In this document: one piece after another, positions 48,556 through 56,385 of the stretch
Layout: every line of letters starts with the position of its first letter
Numbering within the stretch: position 1 is the first letter of the stretch
Assembly: GCA_001314805.1 (NCBI GenBank)
Contig: LJSY01000004.1
Location: 53,375-117,374 of the forward strand
Direction of reading: 5' to 3'
DNA length: 64,000 nt
Source: Rhodobacteraceae bacterium HLUCCO18
GTDB taxonomy: Bacteria; Pseudomonadota; Alphaproteobacteria; Rhodobacterales; Rhodobacteraceae
Made by a program: the position numbers and the translations under genes
The notes under the pieces: generated by a model
The model's input: only the letters and a program-made list of their open reading frames with translations
What the model was told of the DNA's origin: nothing
Databases searched by the model: none

Positions 48556-49869
48556 TCAGCGTTTCATGTTCGTGGTTTCCTGCAGCATTTCGTCCACCGT
48601 CGTGATGATCTTGGCGTTCGACGAATAGGCGCGCTGCGTCTGGATCAGTTGCGTGAGTTCGGCGGCGACGTCGGTCGAGCTTTCCTCCAGTGCGAAGCCC
48701 ACGATGTCGCCCGTGGGGCCATCCGCCGCGTCCCAGAGGAAGAAGCTGCCCGAGGCGCTCGAGGTTGAATAGAGCTGATTGTCGCTGGCCATGAGGCCAT
48801 TCGGGTTCGGCAAGTCGATCAGAGGGATCTGGTACACCGTCCGCGTAATTCCGACGTCGAAATTCGCGCTCACCAACCCGTTTGCGTCGACCTCCACGGA
48901 AATCAGGTTGCCCACGGGCGATCCGTCCTTGGAGATGGCCGTGGGCGCGAAATTGTCGGAAAGCTGCGTCAGGCCGGCACCGGTTCCGGCATCGCCGATA
49001 TTGATGTCGATCGGCCCGCTGTCCACGTTGACCGTCAACACACCGCTCACGGGGTCGTAGGCGCCTCCGGGCGCCCCGGGCGCCTGCGTGACTGTCGCGA
49101 TCGTGCCCCCGGCCGCCCGCGAATCGTCGAAAACAACGGTATATTCGCCGACCATGGACCCGCCCGAGGCGCTGTCCGTCATCGTCATGGTCCATGTATT
49201 GGAGGCCGGCGGCGCGGCTGGCACCGTCGGCGTGAACGTGACGTTGATGCTCTGCGACGTGCCGAGATTGTCGAAGTACTCGACCGAGAGTGTTCGCGCC
49301 GTGCCATCCGCGTCCGGGTTGGTGTCCGTACCAGGCAGATTGACCCCCAGCGAGATGCGCGTGGTCGGTTCCGATGTGAACTGGTTCACGTTGACGCGGA
49401 CCGGCTGCAGACCGGCGCCGGTGTCGCGCGGGAAACTGGGGATCGTGCCGTCGGCGTTCGCGGGCCAGCCCAGGAGCGTCACCCCGGTCGAGGTGCGTAG
49501 ATAGCCCTCGGAATCCGTGCGGAAGGATCCGGTGGTGGTCATGAAAAGCGGAAACTCCCCGTCACCGGAATCGACGGCGGCGCCAGTGGTGACGGGCAGA
49601 AAGCCGCGTCCGCGGACCGCGAGGTCGGTCGAGTTGTCCGTCGTCACGAGCGCGCCGGGCTGATCTATGAGCTTTTGCGTCGTGACCCGGACACCGCCGG
49701 CCGAATAGGTGCCGCTGCCGTTGCTGATTACCATGGAATGGAAATCCGCCACGGAACGTTTGTAGCCGTAGGTGCCGGAGTTGGCGATGTTGTCGGCGAT
49801 CGTGGCGAGACGGCTGGCGTTGACGTTGAGGCCAGCAACGCCCGCGTTGAGCGAGGACGAAATCGTCAT
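48556..49869 (-). CDS. flgE: Flagellar hook protein FlgE
   Basis: The 437-aa hook subunit has the N-terminal axial motif NASRLATIADNIANSGTYGYKRS, hook-type beta domains, and the C-terminus ELTQLIQTQRAYSSNAKIITTVDEMLQETTNMKR. The first gene of flgE-flgK-flgL-flgI; a CtrA-like box lies 54-68 bp upstream. Confidence 0.95.
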   Translation of the reverse strand: MTISSSLNAGVAGLNVNASRLATIADNIANSGTYGYKRSVADFHSMVISNGSGTYSAGGVRVTTQKLIDQPGALVTTDNSTDLAVRGRGFLPVTTGAAVDSGDGEFPLFMTTTGSFRTDSEGYLRTSTGVTLLGWPANADGTIPSFPRDTGAGLQPVRVNVNQFTSEPTTRISLGVNLPGTDTNPDADGTARTLSVEYFDNLGTSQSINVTFTPTVPAAPPASNTWTMTMTDSASGGSMVGEYTVVFDDSRAAGGTIATVTQAPGAPGGAYDPVSGVLTVNVDSGPIDINIGDAGTGAGLTQLSDNFAPTAISKDGSPVGNLISVEVDANGLVSANFDVGITRTVYQIPLIDLPNPNGLMASDNQLYSTSSASGSFFLWDAADGPTGDIVGFALEESSTDVAAELTQLIQTQRAYSSNAKIITTVDEMLQETTNMKR

Positions 49870-49922
49870 GTCATGCGCCTTTCTGCTGCATGTGAAATCC
49901 CGCCCAATCTGCCTGCATGCGC

Positions 49923-49937
49923 CTAAGGGGGACTTAA
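49923..49937 (-). promoter_or_regulatory. CtrA-like box upstream of flgE
   Basis: CTAA-GGGGGAC-TTAA matches TTAA-N7-TTAA with one mismatch, in the same form as the fliL/fliF box. It lies in the 113-bp gap between flgE and motB, both on the minus strand, so it most likely serves flgE. Confidence 0.6.
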
Positions 49938-49982
49938 CATTTCGAATGCGAGCGATTTTTTCCCGCTCTCTCCCGGCGGCGG

Positions 49983-50816
49983 TCAGAACTCACGCAGCAA
50001 CGTCACGACGATCCGGTTGTTGCGGACACTGATCGCGTCCCTGTCCACCGGGCTCCGGTCCGCGTGCCCGGTTACGCGCATCAGGCGCGCGGCATCGAGT
50101 CCGCCTCCGACAAGAAGGACGCGCATGGCTTGCGCGTGGTCCAAGGATCGATCCCACACACGGGTCTGGGCAACGACGACGGGCTCGGCCGCCACATGGG
50201 CCGCGACGGCAACGTGGTTCTCGACGGTCGCGAACAGAATGGCCATGATGCGGGCGATCTCCTGCAAGACGGGTTCGGGGCCCCCTGTCGCCGGGTCGAA
50301 GAGCGGCGTGCCCTCGCGTGCGAAGACCTCGATCAGCAACCCCTCGTCGGTGAGCCGGATCTGAACGTGGCGGTCCATGAGGTCGGACAGGGACGCATCC
50401 CCGAGGCCGGACATCAGTGCATCCTCGATCGACCGCAGTGTCATCTCCTCGCGTTCGGCACGATGATCGGTGCCCTGCGCGCCCATCGCCTGACGTCCCT
50501 CGGTCGGCCTGAGCGATGTGGCGCCGGTCCCGTTCTGCGCCGCGGTGGTTTCGGAAAAAACGCTTTCGCCACCAAAGCTTCCGTCACCGCCGCCCGAGAT
50601 CCGCGTGATCGGGATCGTCGGACTGAAATAGTCCGCGATGCCCTTGCGCTGCTGTTCCGTGGTCGCGTTGAGAAGCCACATCATCATGAAGAAGGCCATC
50701 ATCGCCGTCACGAAATCGGCATAGGCGACCTTCCACGCGCCGCCATGATGCCCGTCGCCTCCGGACACCTTTTTGCGTTTGATGATCAATGGGCGGGTGT
50801 TCGTCTCGGTGCTCAA
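49983..50816 (-). CDS. motB: Flagellar motor stator protein MotB
   Basis: The 277-aa protein has one transmembrane helix with the proton-binding aspartate D34 in AYADFVTAMMAFFMMMWLLN, a plug/linker region and a C-terminal OmpA-like peptidoglycan-binding domain (LRSIEDALMSGLGDASLSDLMDRHVQIRLTDEGLLIEVF, AMRVLLVGGGLDAARLMRVTGHADRSPV). It pairs with MotA encoded 11 kb away. Cysteine and arginine positions of the domain were not checked against structures. Confidence 0.93.
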   Translation of the reverse strand: MSTETNTRPLIIKRKKVSGGDGHHGGAWKVAYADFVTAMMAFFMMMWLLNATTEQQRKGIADYFSPTIPITRISGGGDGSFGGESVFSETTAAQNGTGATSLRPTEGRQAMGAQGTDHRAEREEMTLRSIEDALMSGLGDASLSDLMDRHVQIRLTDEGLLIEVFAREGTPLFDPATGGPEPVLQEIARIMAILFATVENHVAVAAHVAAEPVVVAQTRVWDRSLDHAQAMRVLLVGGGLDAARLMRVTGHADRSPVDRDAISVRNNRIVVTLLREF

Positions 50817-51057
50817 TTTCGGGCGCCTCCTGATGAGAACATGATGCCGGGTTGGATCCCGGTCTGCGATCCCTCAAGGCATCTCTCGATGCCGGATGCC
50901 GCCCGGGGCACAGCGATTCTTCATCGCCGCAAGTGTTCCCGGGCATCAGGTGCAAGCGGACAGAGAGTTGGTTGCGCAAAGGTCGGCCTAAGGGGGGCGA
51001 TGCGCCTGGTCCAGAGTGGACCGGATGCACCATGGTCCGGCGTATCCACCTGGGCGC

Positions 51058-51399
51058 TCACCTCGTCAGTCGTGCGCGCTGGGCCGCCAGAGGCGCGCAG
51101 CGCAAGATCGAAGCGGCGTCGATAACCGATCCGGTTGACGGCATGGAGGTGACGAGGTGCAACACGCGTGCGAGCCCGTCCGCCTCCTGGCGAAGAAGAT
51201 CAAGCGCCTGCAGGGTCTTATGGTCGATTGCGACCTGGCCGTTTTCGAGCGCCGCGCCGACCGTCGTGTCCATGCGGGCGAGAGCCTTGGCATGACGGTC
51301 GGCTTCAACCACGCAGGCGGCCAGAATATCGGCCGCCGTGAGGCGCTGGCCTGTCAGCGGTTCCTCCGGTCCGCCAGCGGAATGGTCATCGATGATCAA
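51058..51399 (-). CDS. Small helical protein coupled to cheY, unknown
   Basis: The 113-aa protein starts by an ATGA overlap with the cheY at 51396-51785 and ends the chemotaxis operon. It is mostly helical (LTAADILAACVVEADRHAKALARM and HKTLQALDLLRQEADGLARVLHLVTSM) with no membrane segment and no recognised domain. Position and layout suggest a CheY-related accessory, possibly a phosphatase or a partner, but no CheZ or CheX motif is visible. Confidence 0.55.
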   Translation of the reverse strand: MIIDDHSAGGPEEPLTGQRLTAADILAACVVEADRHAKALARMDTTVGAALENGQVAIDHKTLQALDLLRQEADGLARVLHLVTSMPSTGSVIDAASILRCAPLAAQRARLTR

Positions 51400-51785
51400 T
51401 GCAGCACGCCCACCACTTGTTCGATGCAGGTCTTCAGACCCTGTGTCGAAAACGGCTTGGTCAGGAAGTTGTTCATGCCCAGCTGTTGCCCCCGCGTCAG
51501 AACCTCCCGGTCCGCGCGGCCGGTGATCAGGATGAAGCCGATCCGTTGCGTGGATTTGTTGCGGCGCAAGGCTTCCAGAAGACTCAACCCGTCCATGCCG
51601 GGCATGTTGTAGTCGGAAATGACGAGGTGCACCGGGCTGCCCACAAGGCTGCGCAAGGCGCTCGCACCGTCGGTCTTGAAGTCCACGTGTCTGAGGCCAA
51701 TTTCGTCGAGGGCGTTTTCGATGAGACCGCGGCTCACCGACATGTCGTCGACGACCATGATCTGCAGGCTGTTTTTCAGGGACAT
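51396..51785 (-). CDS. CheY-like single-domain response regulator
   Basis: The 129-aa receiver has all key residues: acidic pair D13/D14 (VVDDMS), phospho-acceptor D58 (LVISDYNMPGMDG), T88 (LITGRA) and K110 (NFLTKPF). It probably carries the chemotaxis signal to the flagellar switch or acts as a phosphate sink. It lies 46 bp after cheR; a second CheY is encoded at 55432-55800. Confidence 0.9.
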   Translation of the reverse strand: MSLKNSLQIMVVDDMSVSRGLIENALDEIGLRHVDFKTDGASALRSLVGSPVHLVISDYNMPGMDGLSLLEALRRNKSTQRIGFILITGRADREVLTRGQQLGMNNFLTKPFSTQGLKTCIEQVVGVLH

Positions 51786-51831
51786 ATGATCGATCCGCTC
51801 GTGGTTGGGGGCATGGCGTCGGGAAATCGCG

Positions 51832-52731
51832 CTAGGCGCTGGCGCGACTGTAGGATGCGCTGGCTGGATGGTCGGTGCGTCGGTACTGGGTCACGCCAGC
51901 TGGCTCGAGCAGGTTTTCGAGATCGCCGTCCACGCGTTCCGAGTGACCGACGAAGAGCGTTCCGCCAGGACGCAGACGCTCGGCGAAGCGCCGCCACAGT
52001 CCCATTCTTGTCGGGGCGTCGAAATAGATCACGACGTTGCGGCAGAAGATCACGTCGAACATGCCATTGAAGGGCCATGGTCCCAGCAGATTCAATTCCT
52101 CGAACCGCAGATTGTGCCTGAGCGACGGGTCGATGGCGAAATCTCCACCATCCGATTGTCGTTTCACGTTCTGGCGCAGCAGGGCGCTGGGATCCTCTCC
52201 GACCTGCTGCGCAGTATATATGCCCCGCCGCGCCGTTGCGACCATTCCAGGGTCGATGTCGGTGGCCAGTATTCTCAGGTCGGCCCGGTCCAGAGTGGCC
52301 CAGTTTTCCTTGAGGGTCATTGCGATGCTGTATGGTTCCTCCCCCGAGGAACACCCGGCCGACCAGATGCGAATCCTGTCCCCAGCCTGAGCTCGCGCCG
52401 CGAAATCGGGGACCATTCCCGCCAGAACGTCGAAATGACCGGGTTCACGGAAAAAGCTCGTGACATTGGTCGTGATCGCGGAAATGAAGGCGCCGTGTTC
52501 CTTGGCATCCCCACCGGACGCGAGCAGCTTGCGGTAGCTGCCGAAGTCGCGAAGCCCGAGATCGCGAAGCCTGCGCGACAGGCGCGAGACGAGCATGCTT
52601 CGCTTCGCATCGTTGATGACGATGCCGGTCTTGGCATGGATCAGCTGCGCGAATGCCGCGAAGTCGGCGTCGGACATGATGACGGAAGTCGGCTCCCGTT
52701 GTCCGGGCGTGTCTGAACATTCCGGTTTCAT
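51832..52731 (-). CDS. cheR: Chemoreceptor methyltransferase CheR
   Basis: The 299-aa SAM-dependent glutamate methyltransferase has the N-terminal CheR domain (FAQLIHAKTGIVINDAKRSMLVSRLSRRLRDLGL) and the SAM motif RIRIWSAGCSSGEEPYSIAM, then PFNGMFDVIFCRNVVIYFD. It methylates receptors for adaptation and can dock on the pentapeptide at the end of the chemoreceptor at 57985. Overlaps cheW by ATGA. Confidence 0.95.
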   Translation of the reverse strand: MKPECSDTPGQREPTSVIMSDADFAAFAQLIHAKTGIVINDAKRSMLVSRLSRRLRDLGLRDFGSYRKLLASGGDAKEHGAFISAITTNVTSFFREPGHFDVLAGMVPDFAARAQAGDRIRIWSAGCSSGEEPYSIAMTLKENWATLDRADLRILATDIDPGMVATARRGIYTAQQVGEDPSALLRQNVKRQSDGGDFAIDPSLRHNLRFEELNLLGPWPFNGMFDVIFCRNVVIYFDAPTRMGLWRRFAERLRPGGTLFVGHSERVDGDLENLLEPAGVTQYRRTDHPASASYSRASA

Positions 52732-53198
52732 GCCAGTTCGGCCCCCAACTCGGGCAGGACGCGCGACAAGTCGATTTTCCGCAGCATGTGTCCATCCTCG
52801 AAGGTCACGACACTGCTGATGAAATCCCTTGCAATCTCGGACGCGATATCCGGGACCTGGCGCATCGAAGTGTCGTCGATGGTGAGGATGTCGGACACGA
52901 CATCGGCCAGCAGTCCGATCGTCTGATCGCCGATCATGACGATGATAATGATGTGGCGCGCCTCGGGCACGGTCGGACCGAAGCCCAACCTGGCGGACAG
53001 GTCGACCACGGCCACCACAGAGCCGCGCAGATTGACCACGCCCTTCACGTAATCCTGAGCATGCGGTAGGACCGTCGTGGGGGTCCAGCCGCGAATTTCC
53101 CGCACGACGCCGATGTCGATGCAGAAATCCTGTTCCGCGACCTTGAAGGATACGACTTCGCGCCGTCCGGGCGCATCATGGGCGCTGTTCTGAAGCAT
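52728..53198 (-). CDS. cheW: Chemotaxis coupling protein CheW
   Basis: The 156-aa protein is one CheW domain (VVSFKVAEQDFCIDIGVVREIRGWTPTTVLPHAQDYVKGVVNLRGSVVAVVDLSARLG) bridging the receptor and CheA. It follows cheA after a 3-bp gap. Confidence 0.94.
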   Translation of the reverse strand: MLQNSAHDAPGRREVVSFKVAEQDFCIDIGVVREIRGWTPTTVLPHAQDYVKGVVNLRGSVVAVVDLSARLGFGPTVPEARHIIIIVMIGDQTIGLLADVVSDILTIDDTSMRQVPDIASEIARDFISSVVTFEDGHMLRKIDLSRVLPELGAELA

Positions 53199-53201
53199 TG
53201 T

Positions 53202-55430
53202 CTACTCGTTTGCTGCAAGTTGAGGCGTGGCGGTGTCAAGTCCGGCGGAGGCGATGATCTCCTCCGGGTCGACGATCAGGGCGATGCGCCCGTCGCCGAG
53301 GATGGTGGCCGCGGAAATCCCCGGGATCACCCCGTAGTTTTCCTCCAGGCTCTTGATGACGACCTGGCGTTGGTCGTGGATCACGTCGACGGCGAGGGCT
53401 GCGCGTCGTCCGGCCTCGCATTCCACCAAAAGAAGCACGTCGCGCTCCTCCGGTTCCCCAGGTTCGGCGACCCCGAAGGCATCCGCCAGATCTATGATCG
53501 GGATCAGCTCTCCGCGATTGGCCACGACGCGGCCGGTGCGTCCGATCGCGTGGATCGTCGCACTGGAGGGGCGAAGTGTCTCGAGGATCGCCGAAAGCGG
53601 AAGAACCATCATCTCGCCACCGAACTCGACGAGCATGCCTTCGAGAACGGCGAGGGTTAGGGGCAGGGCGATGGTGAAGGTTGTGCCCTCGCCAGCCGCC
53701 GATTGGATCGTGACGCGCCCGCCAAGCGCCTGGATCTCGCGTCGCACCACATCGAGACCGACGCCCCGGCCGGAAAGCGCCGATACTTCGTCTTTCGAGG
53801 AAAAACCGGGCGTGAACAGGAGATTGTCGATCTCTCCCGCGGTCAACGCGGTCCCTGGTGCGACCAGCCCTTTGTCTTCCGCGATGCGGCGCACTCTTTC
53901 GCGGTTGATTCCGGCGCCGTCGTCGGAAACCTCGATGATGACCCGGCCGGAGCGGTGTGCGGCCGACAGGGTGATCGTCCCGGTCTCGGGCTTGCCGCTG
54001 GCCGCGCGGCCGGCGGCGTCTTCGAGACCGTGGTCGACCGAATTCCGGATCATATGGGTCAAAGGATCGACAAGTCTTTCGATGACCGTCTTGTCGACCT
54101 CCGTGGTCTCGCCCACCGTGACGAGGCGCACCTGCTTGCCCGTCGCGTCAGCGGCCTCGCGGATAATCCTGTGCATCCTCTGGAACACGGGTTTCAGCGG
54201 CTGCGCCCGGATCGCCATGACGCTTTCCTGGATACCGGAGGCCAATTGCTTGATCCCGTCGAGACCGTTGGAGACATCGCTGTCGGAGGCCAGCCCGGCA
54301 CTTTCGATTGCCTGCGATAACATGGCCTCCATGATGACAAGCTCTCCGATCAGATTGATCAGCCGGTCGACACGGTCGAGATTGACCCGGATTGTCGCGG
54401 GCGCGGCTGCGGAGGACGGCGTCGCCGATGGTGAACCGGGGCCAGCTGATCGCGCGGGTTCTGGCAGACCCGCTTGCGGCTCGTCGGCGGCGGGCTCTGA
54501 GGTCGCCTCGGTGGCGTGGGTCTCATCGATATCCGCGGCGGGGGGGGGGTCACCGGAGAACGGCTGTGCCTTGTCCCGGAGAGGTGCCGCGTCGGCATGT
54601 GTTCGATCCTGCGGCGTGTCGCCTCCATCCGGCCGTTTTCCGGGGTCGGGGAGAGCCTCGATCCCGAGCTCGGCGACGTCGGCCACGAATTCGAAGACCG
54701 CCTCGATTTCTTCCCGCGTTGCCTCGGTCGCCAGTGTCAGTGTCCAGCGCAGGCGGGGCTCCGAAGGGTCGAAGTCCGACAGGAGCGGTACCGATTCCAC
54801 GTCGGCTTGGACCGTCAGATCGCCGAGTTGCTGCAGCGCTCGGAACAGCGCCAAGGGCTCGTTGCCGGTTCCGTAAAGCTCGCCTTTGGGTGCGAAACGA
54901 ATGCTATAGTTCGATGCGCCCAGTCCGGTTTCAGGTGCGACCTCGACGATGTCGATCGTTTCGATCGCCTCGACGGACACGATCGTGGGCACGAATTCGA
55001 ACGGTGCGTCGTCAATTCCGCCGCCTGCGCCATCGACGAGCGCATCGAGCTCCGCAAGGAGTTGGCCCATGCGTTCGCAATCGGGCGTCACACCATCGCG
55101 AGCACAGGCCACCAGATCAGACAGCATATCCCCGGCGCGCAGCAGGACATGCATGGCGTCCACGGTGATGCCCACCTTGCCACCGCGCATCTCGTCGAGA
55201 ACCGTCTCGAACAAATGGGCGAAGGTCACCAGGTCGTCTAGCCCGAAGGCGCCGGCGCCGCCCTTGATGGAATGCACCGCGCGGAAGACGGCATGCACGG
55301 TTTCGATGTCGTCATCGACGTTTCCAGCTGCCGCAAGGTCGGACATGGCGCGGAGCCCCTCGCCCAGGCTGTCAAGCAGGTCCTCGCATTCCTGGAAGAA
55401 CGATATGCGCAATTCGTCTAGACCGGACAT
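53202..55430 (-). CDS. cheA: Chemotaxis histidine kinase CheA
   Basis: The 742-aa protein has a P1 Hpt domain with phospho-acceptor H53 in AVFRAVHSIKGGAGAFG, a P2-like region, a low-complexity linker (residues about 270-345), the P3 dimerisation helix (RVDRLINLIGELVIMEAMLSQ), the P4 ATPase with DDGAGINRERVRRIAEDKGLV and GRGVGLDVVRREI, and a C-terminal CheW-like P5 domain (GEMMVLPLSAILETLRP). A run of ten G (plus strand 54540-54549) lies in the linker. The ATG at 55430 is chosen; the frame to 55478 adds 16 residues overlapping cheY. Confidence 0.95.
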   Translation of the reverse strand: MSGLDELRISFFQECEDLLDSLGEGLRAMSDLAAAGNVDDDIETVHAVFRAVHSIKGGAGAFGLDDLVTFAHLFETVLDEMRGGKVGITVDAMHVLLRAGDMLSDLVACARDGVTPDCERMGQLLAELDALVDGAGGGIDDAPFEFVPTIVSVEAIETIDIVEVAPETGLGASNYSIRFAPKGELYGTGNEPLALFRALQQLGDLTVQADVESVPLLSDFDPSEPRLRWTLTLATEATREEIEAVFEFVADVAELGIEALPDPGKRPDGGDTPQDRTHADAAPLRDKAQPFSGDPPPAADIDETHATEATSEPAADEPQAGLPEPARSAGPGSPSATPSSAAAPATIRVNLDRVDRLINLIGELVIMEAMLSQAIESAGLASDSDVSNGLDGIKQLASGIQESVMAIRAQPLKPVFQRMHRIIREAADATGKQVRLVTVGETTEVDKTVIERLVDPLTHMIRNSVDHGLEDAAGRAASGKPETGTITLSAAHRSGRVIIEVSDDGAGINRERVRRIAEDKGLVAPGTALTAGEIDNLLFTPGFSSKDEVSALSGRGVGLDVVRREIQALGGRVTIQSAAGEGTTFTIALPLTLAVLEGMLVEFGGEMMVLPLSAILETLRPSSATIHAIGRTGRVVANRGELIPIIDLADAFGVAEPGEPEERDVLLLVECEAGRRAALAVDVIHDQRQVVIKSLEENYGVIPGISAATILGDGRIALIVDPEEIIASAGLDTATPQLAANE
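54540..54549 (-). repeat. Ten-G homopolymer inside cheA
   Basis: A run of ten G on the plus strand (ten C in the coding strand, giving three prolines) lies in the P2/P3 linker of cheA. It leaves the frame open as sequenced. A change of one base would truncate CheA, so it is a candidate phase-variation tract or a place to check for sequencing error. Confidence 0.8.
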
Positions 55431-55431
55431 C

Positions 55432-55800
55432 TCAGACCCCCAGGACACGGTTGATGACCGAGACCAGTCGCGCGTCATCGAAGGGTTTGACGATCCAGCC
55501 CGTTGCGCCGGCCTTTCGTGCGCGCGTCTTCAGTTCCTCCCCGCTTTCCGTCGTCAGGACGAGCACGGGCAGGCTTCCGTAGGTCGGGTCGCTCCGCACG
55601 CCTTCGATCACGCCGAAGCCGTCGAGGCGCGGCATGTTGATATCCGTGATCACCAGGTCGGGGTCGGCCTCGGGCAGGCGTTCGAGTCCGTCGATCCCAT
55701 CCTCCGCAAAGCGGACGTCGAACCCACTTGGTGTGAGAGCCGCTCCGATCAGGCCCCGCATCGTCGGAGAATCGTCAACGGCCAGAATGCGGATACTCAT
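55432..55800 (-). CDS. cheY: CheY-type response regulator
   Basis: The 122-aa receiver has D9/D10 (AVDDSP), phospho-acceptor D53 (LVITDINMPRLDG), T83/T84 (VLTTES) and K105 (WIVKPFDD). It begins at the ATG 55800 (MSIRILAVDDS) and lies one base before cheA. The strong similarity to PilG/CheY-type regulators and the position between the STAS gene and cheA suggest it is the main CheY. Confidence 0.92.
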   Translation of the reverse strand: MSIRILAVDDSPTMRGLIGAALTPSGFDVRFAEDGIDGLERLPEADPDLVITDINMPRLDGFGVIEGVRSDPTYGSLPVLVLTTESGEELKTRARKAGATGWIVKPFDDARLVSVINRVLGV

Positions 55801-56099
55801 CGCGCACCTCCTTCCTTCGCAATCGGGGCATGCGCCGGCATGAACGTGCCGGGGTCCAGTCCGAGACCGCCGCATGTTTCCAGCATGGCGTCGGACATGG
55901 GCGCGATGGCGAAGGAGATGCCGTCCGACCGCCACTGTCGGGCACTCGCGACCATTACCTCGACCGCAAGCGCACTGGCCTTCTCGACCCGCGAGGCATC
56001 GATCGTCAGCGGGGTGCCGCGACGTCGAAACAGGTCGTCGAAGAGGGTGCGCGCGCGGGCGACGTCCATCGTTTCGGGCAGTTTCAGCACGTCGTCCAA
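55797..56099 (-). CDS. STAS-domain protein of the chemotaxis operon
   Basis: The 100-aa protein resembles STAS (anti-sigma-factor antagonist) domains: LKLPETMDVARARTLFDDLFRRRGTPLTIDASRVEKASALAVEVMVASARQWRSDGISFAIAPMSDAMLETCGGLGLD. The TTG at 56099 is chosen because GGAGAGG precedes it by six bases; the longer open frame upstream is not conserved. It is first in the operon STAS-cheY-cheA-cheW-cheR-cheY and overlaps cheY by ATGA. In similar operons STAS proteins replace ChpC/CheW-like roles; the function here is not known. Confidence 0.75.
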   Translation of the reverse strand: MDDVLKLPETMDVARARTLFDDLFRRRGTPLTIDASRVEKASALAVEVMVASARQWRSDGISFAIAPMSDAMLETCGGLGLDPGTFMPAHAPIAKEGGAR

Positions 56100-56257
56100 T
56101 TGAGCCTCTCCAATAAACAACCACCAGGCGCGACCGACCGTCGGGCCGGAACACTGACCGTTGGTGCGAATCCGCCGGCAATGTCGCCGAGACGACATAC
56201 GCACAGCCGGCTTAACGTTTCCTTTCGGTCCCGCGTCCTCACGAGCGAACGAAACGG

Positions 56258-56293
56258 ATCGGAAAAATCGGACCGATCGGACGAATCGGAGGG
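56258..56293. repeat. Four direct 9-bp repeats in the divergent che promoter region
   Basis: ATCGGA occurs at 56258, 56267, 56276 and 56285, giving four consecutive 9-bp units of ATCGGANNN. They lie between the STAS gene (start 56099, minus) and cheB (start 56386, plus), within the 286-bp gap. A TTAA-N7-TTTC sequence (56212-56226) that weakly resembles a CtrA box lies just before them. They could be an iterated regulator site. Confidence 0.75.
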
Positions 56294-56385
56294 GTCATCG
56301 GGTCGCGGCCGAAAGGTTTTCTTTACGGCCATGTGTCATTTGGAACCGCAACCGGCGCTTCGCCCGAACTGTGAGTTCCGCATTC

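Noticed and set aside
50988-51002. CTAA-N7-GATG upstream of motB as a CtrA site
   Set aside because: The half CTAA and the G-run match the flgE box, but the second half (GATG) lacks TTAA, so it is not supported.
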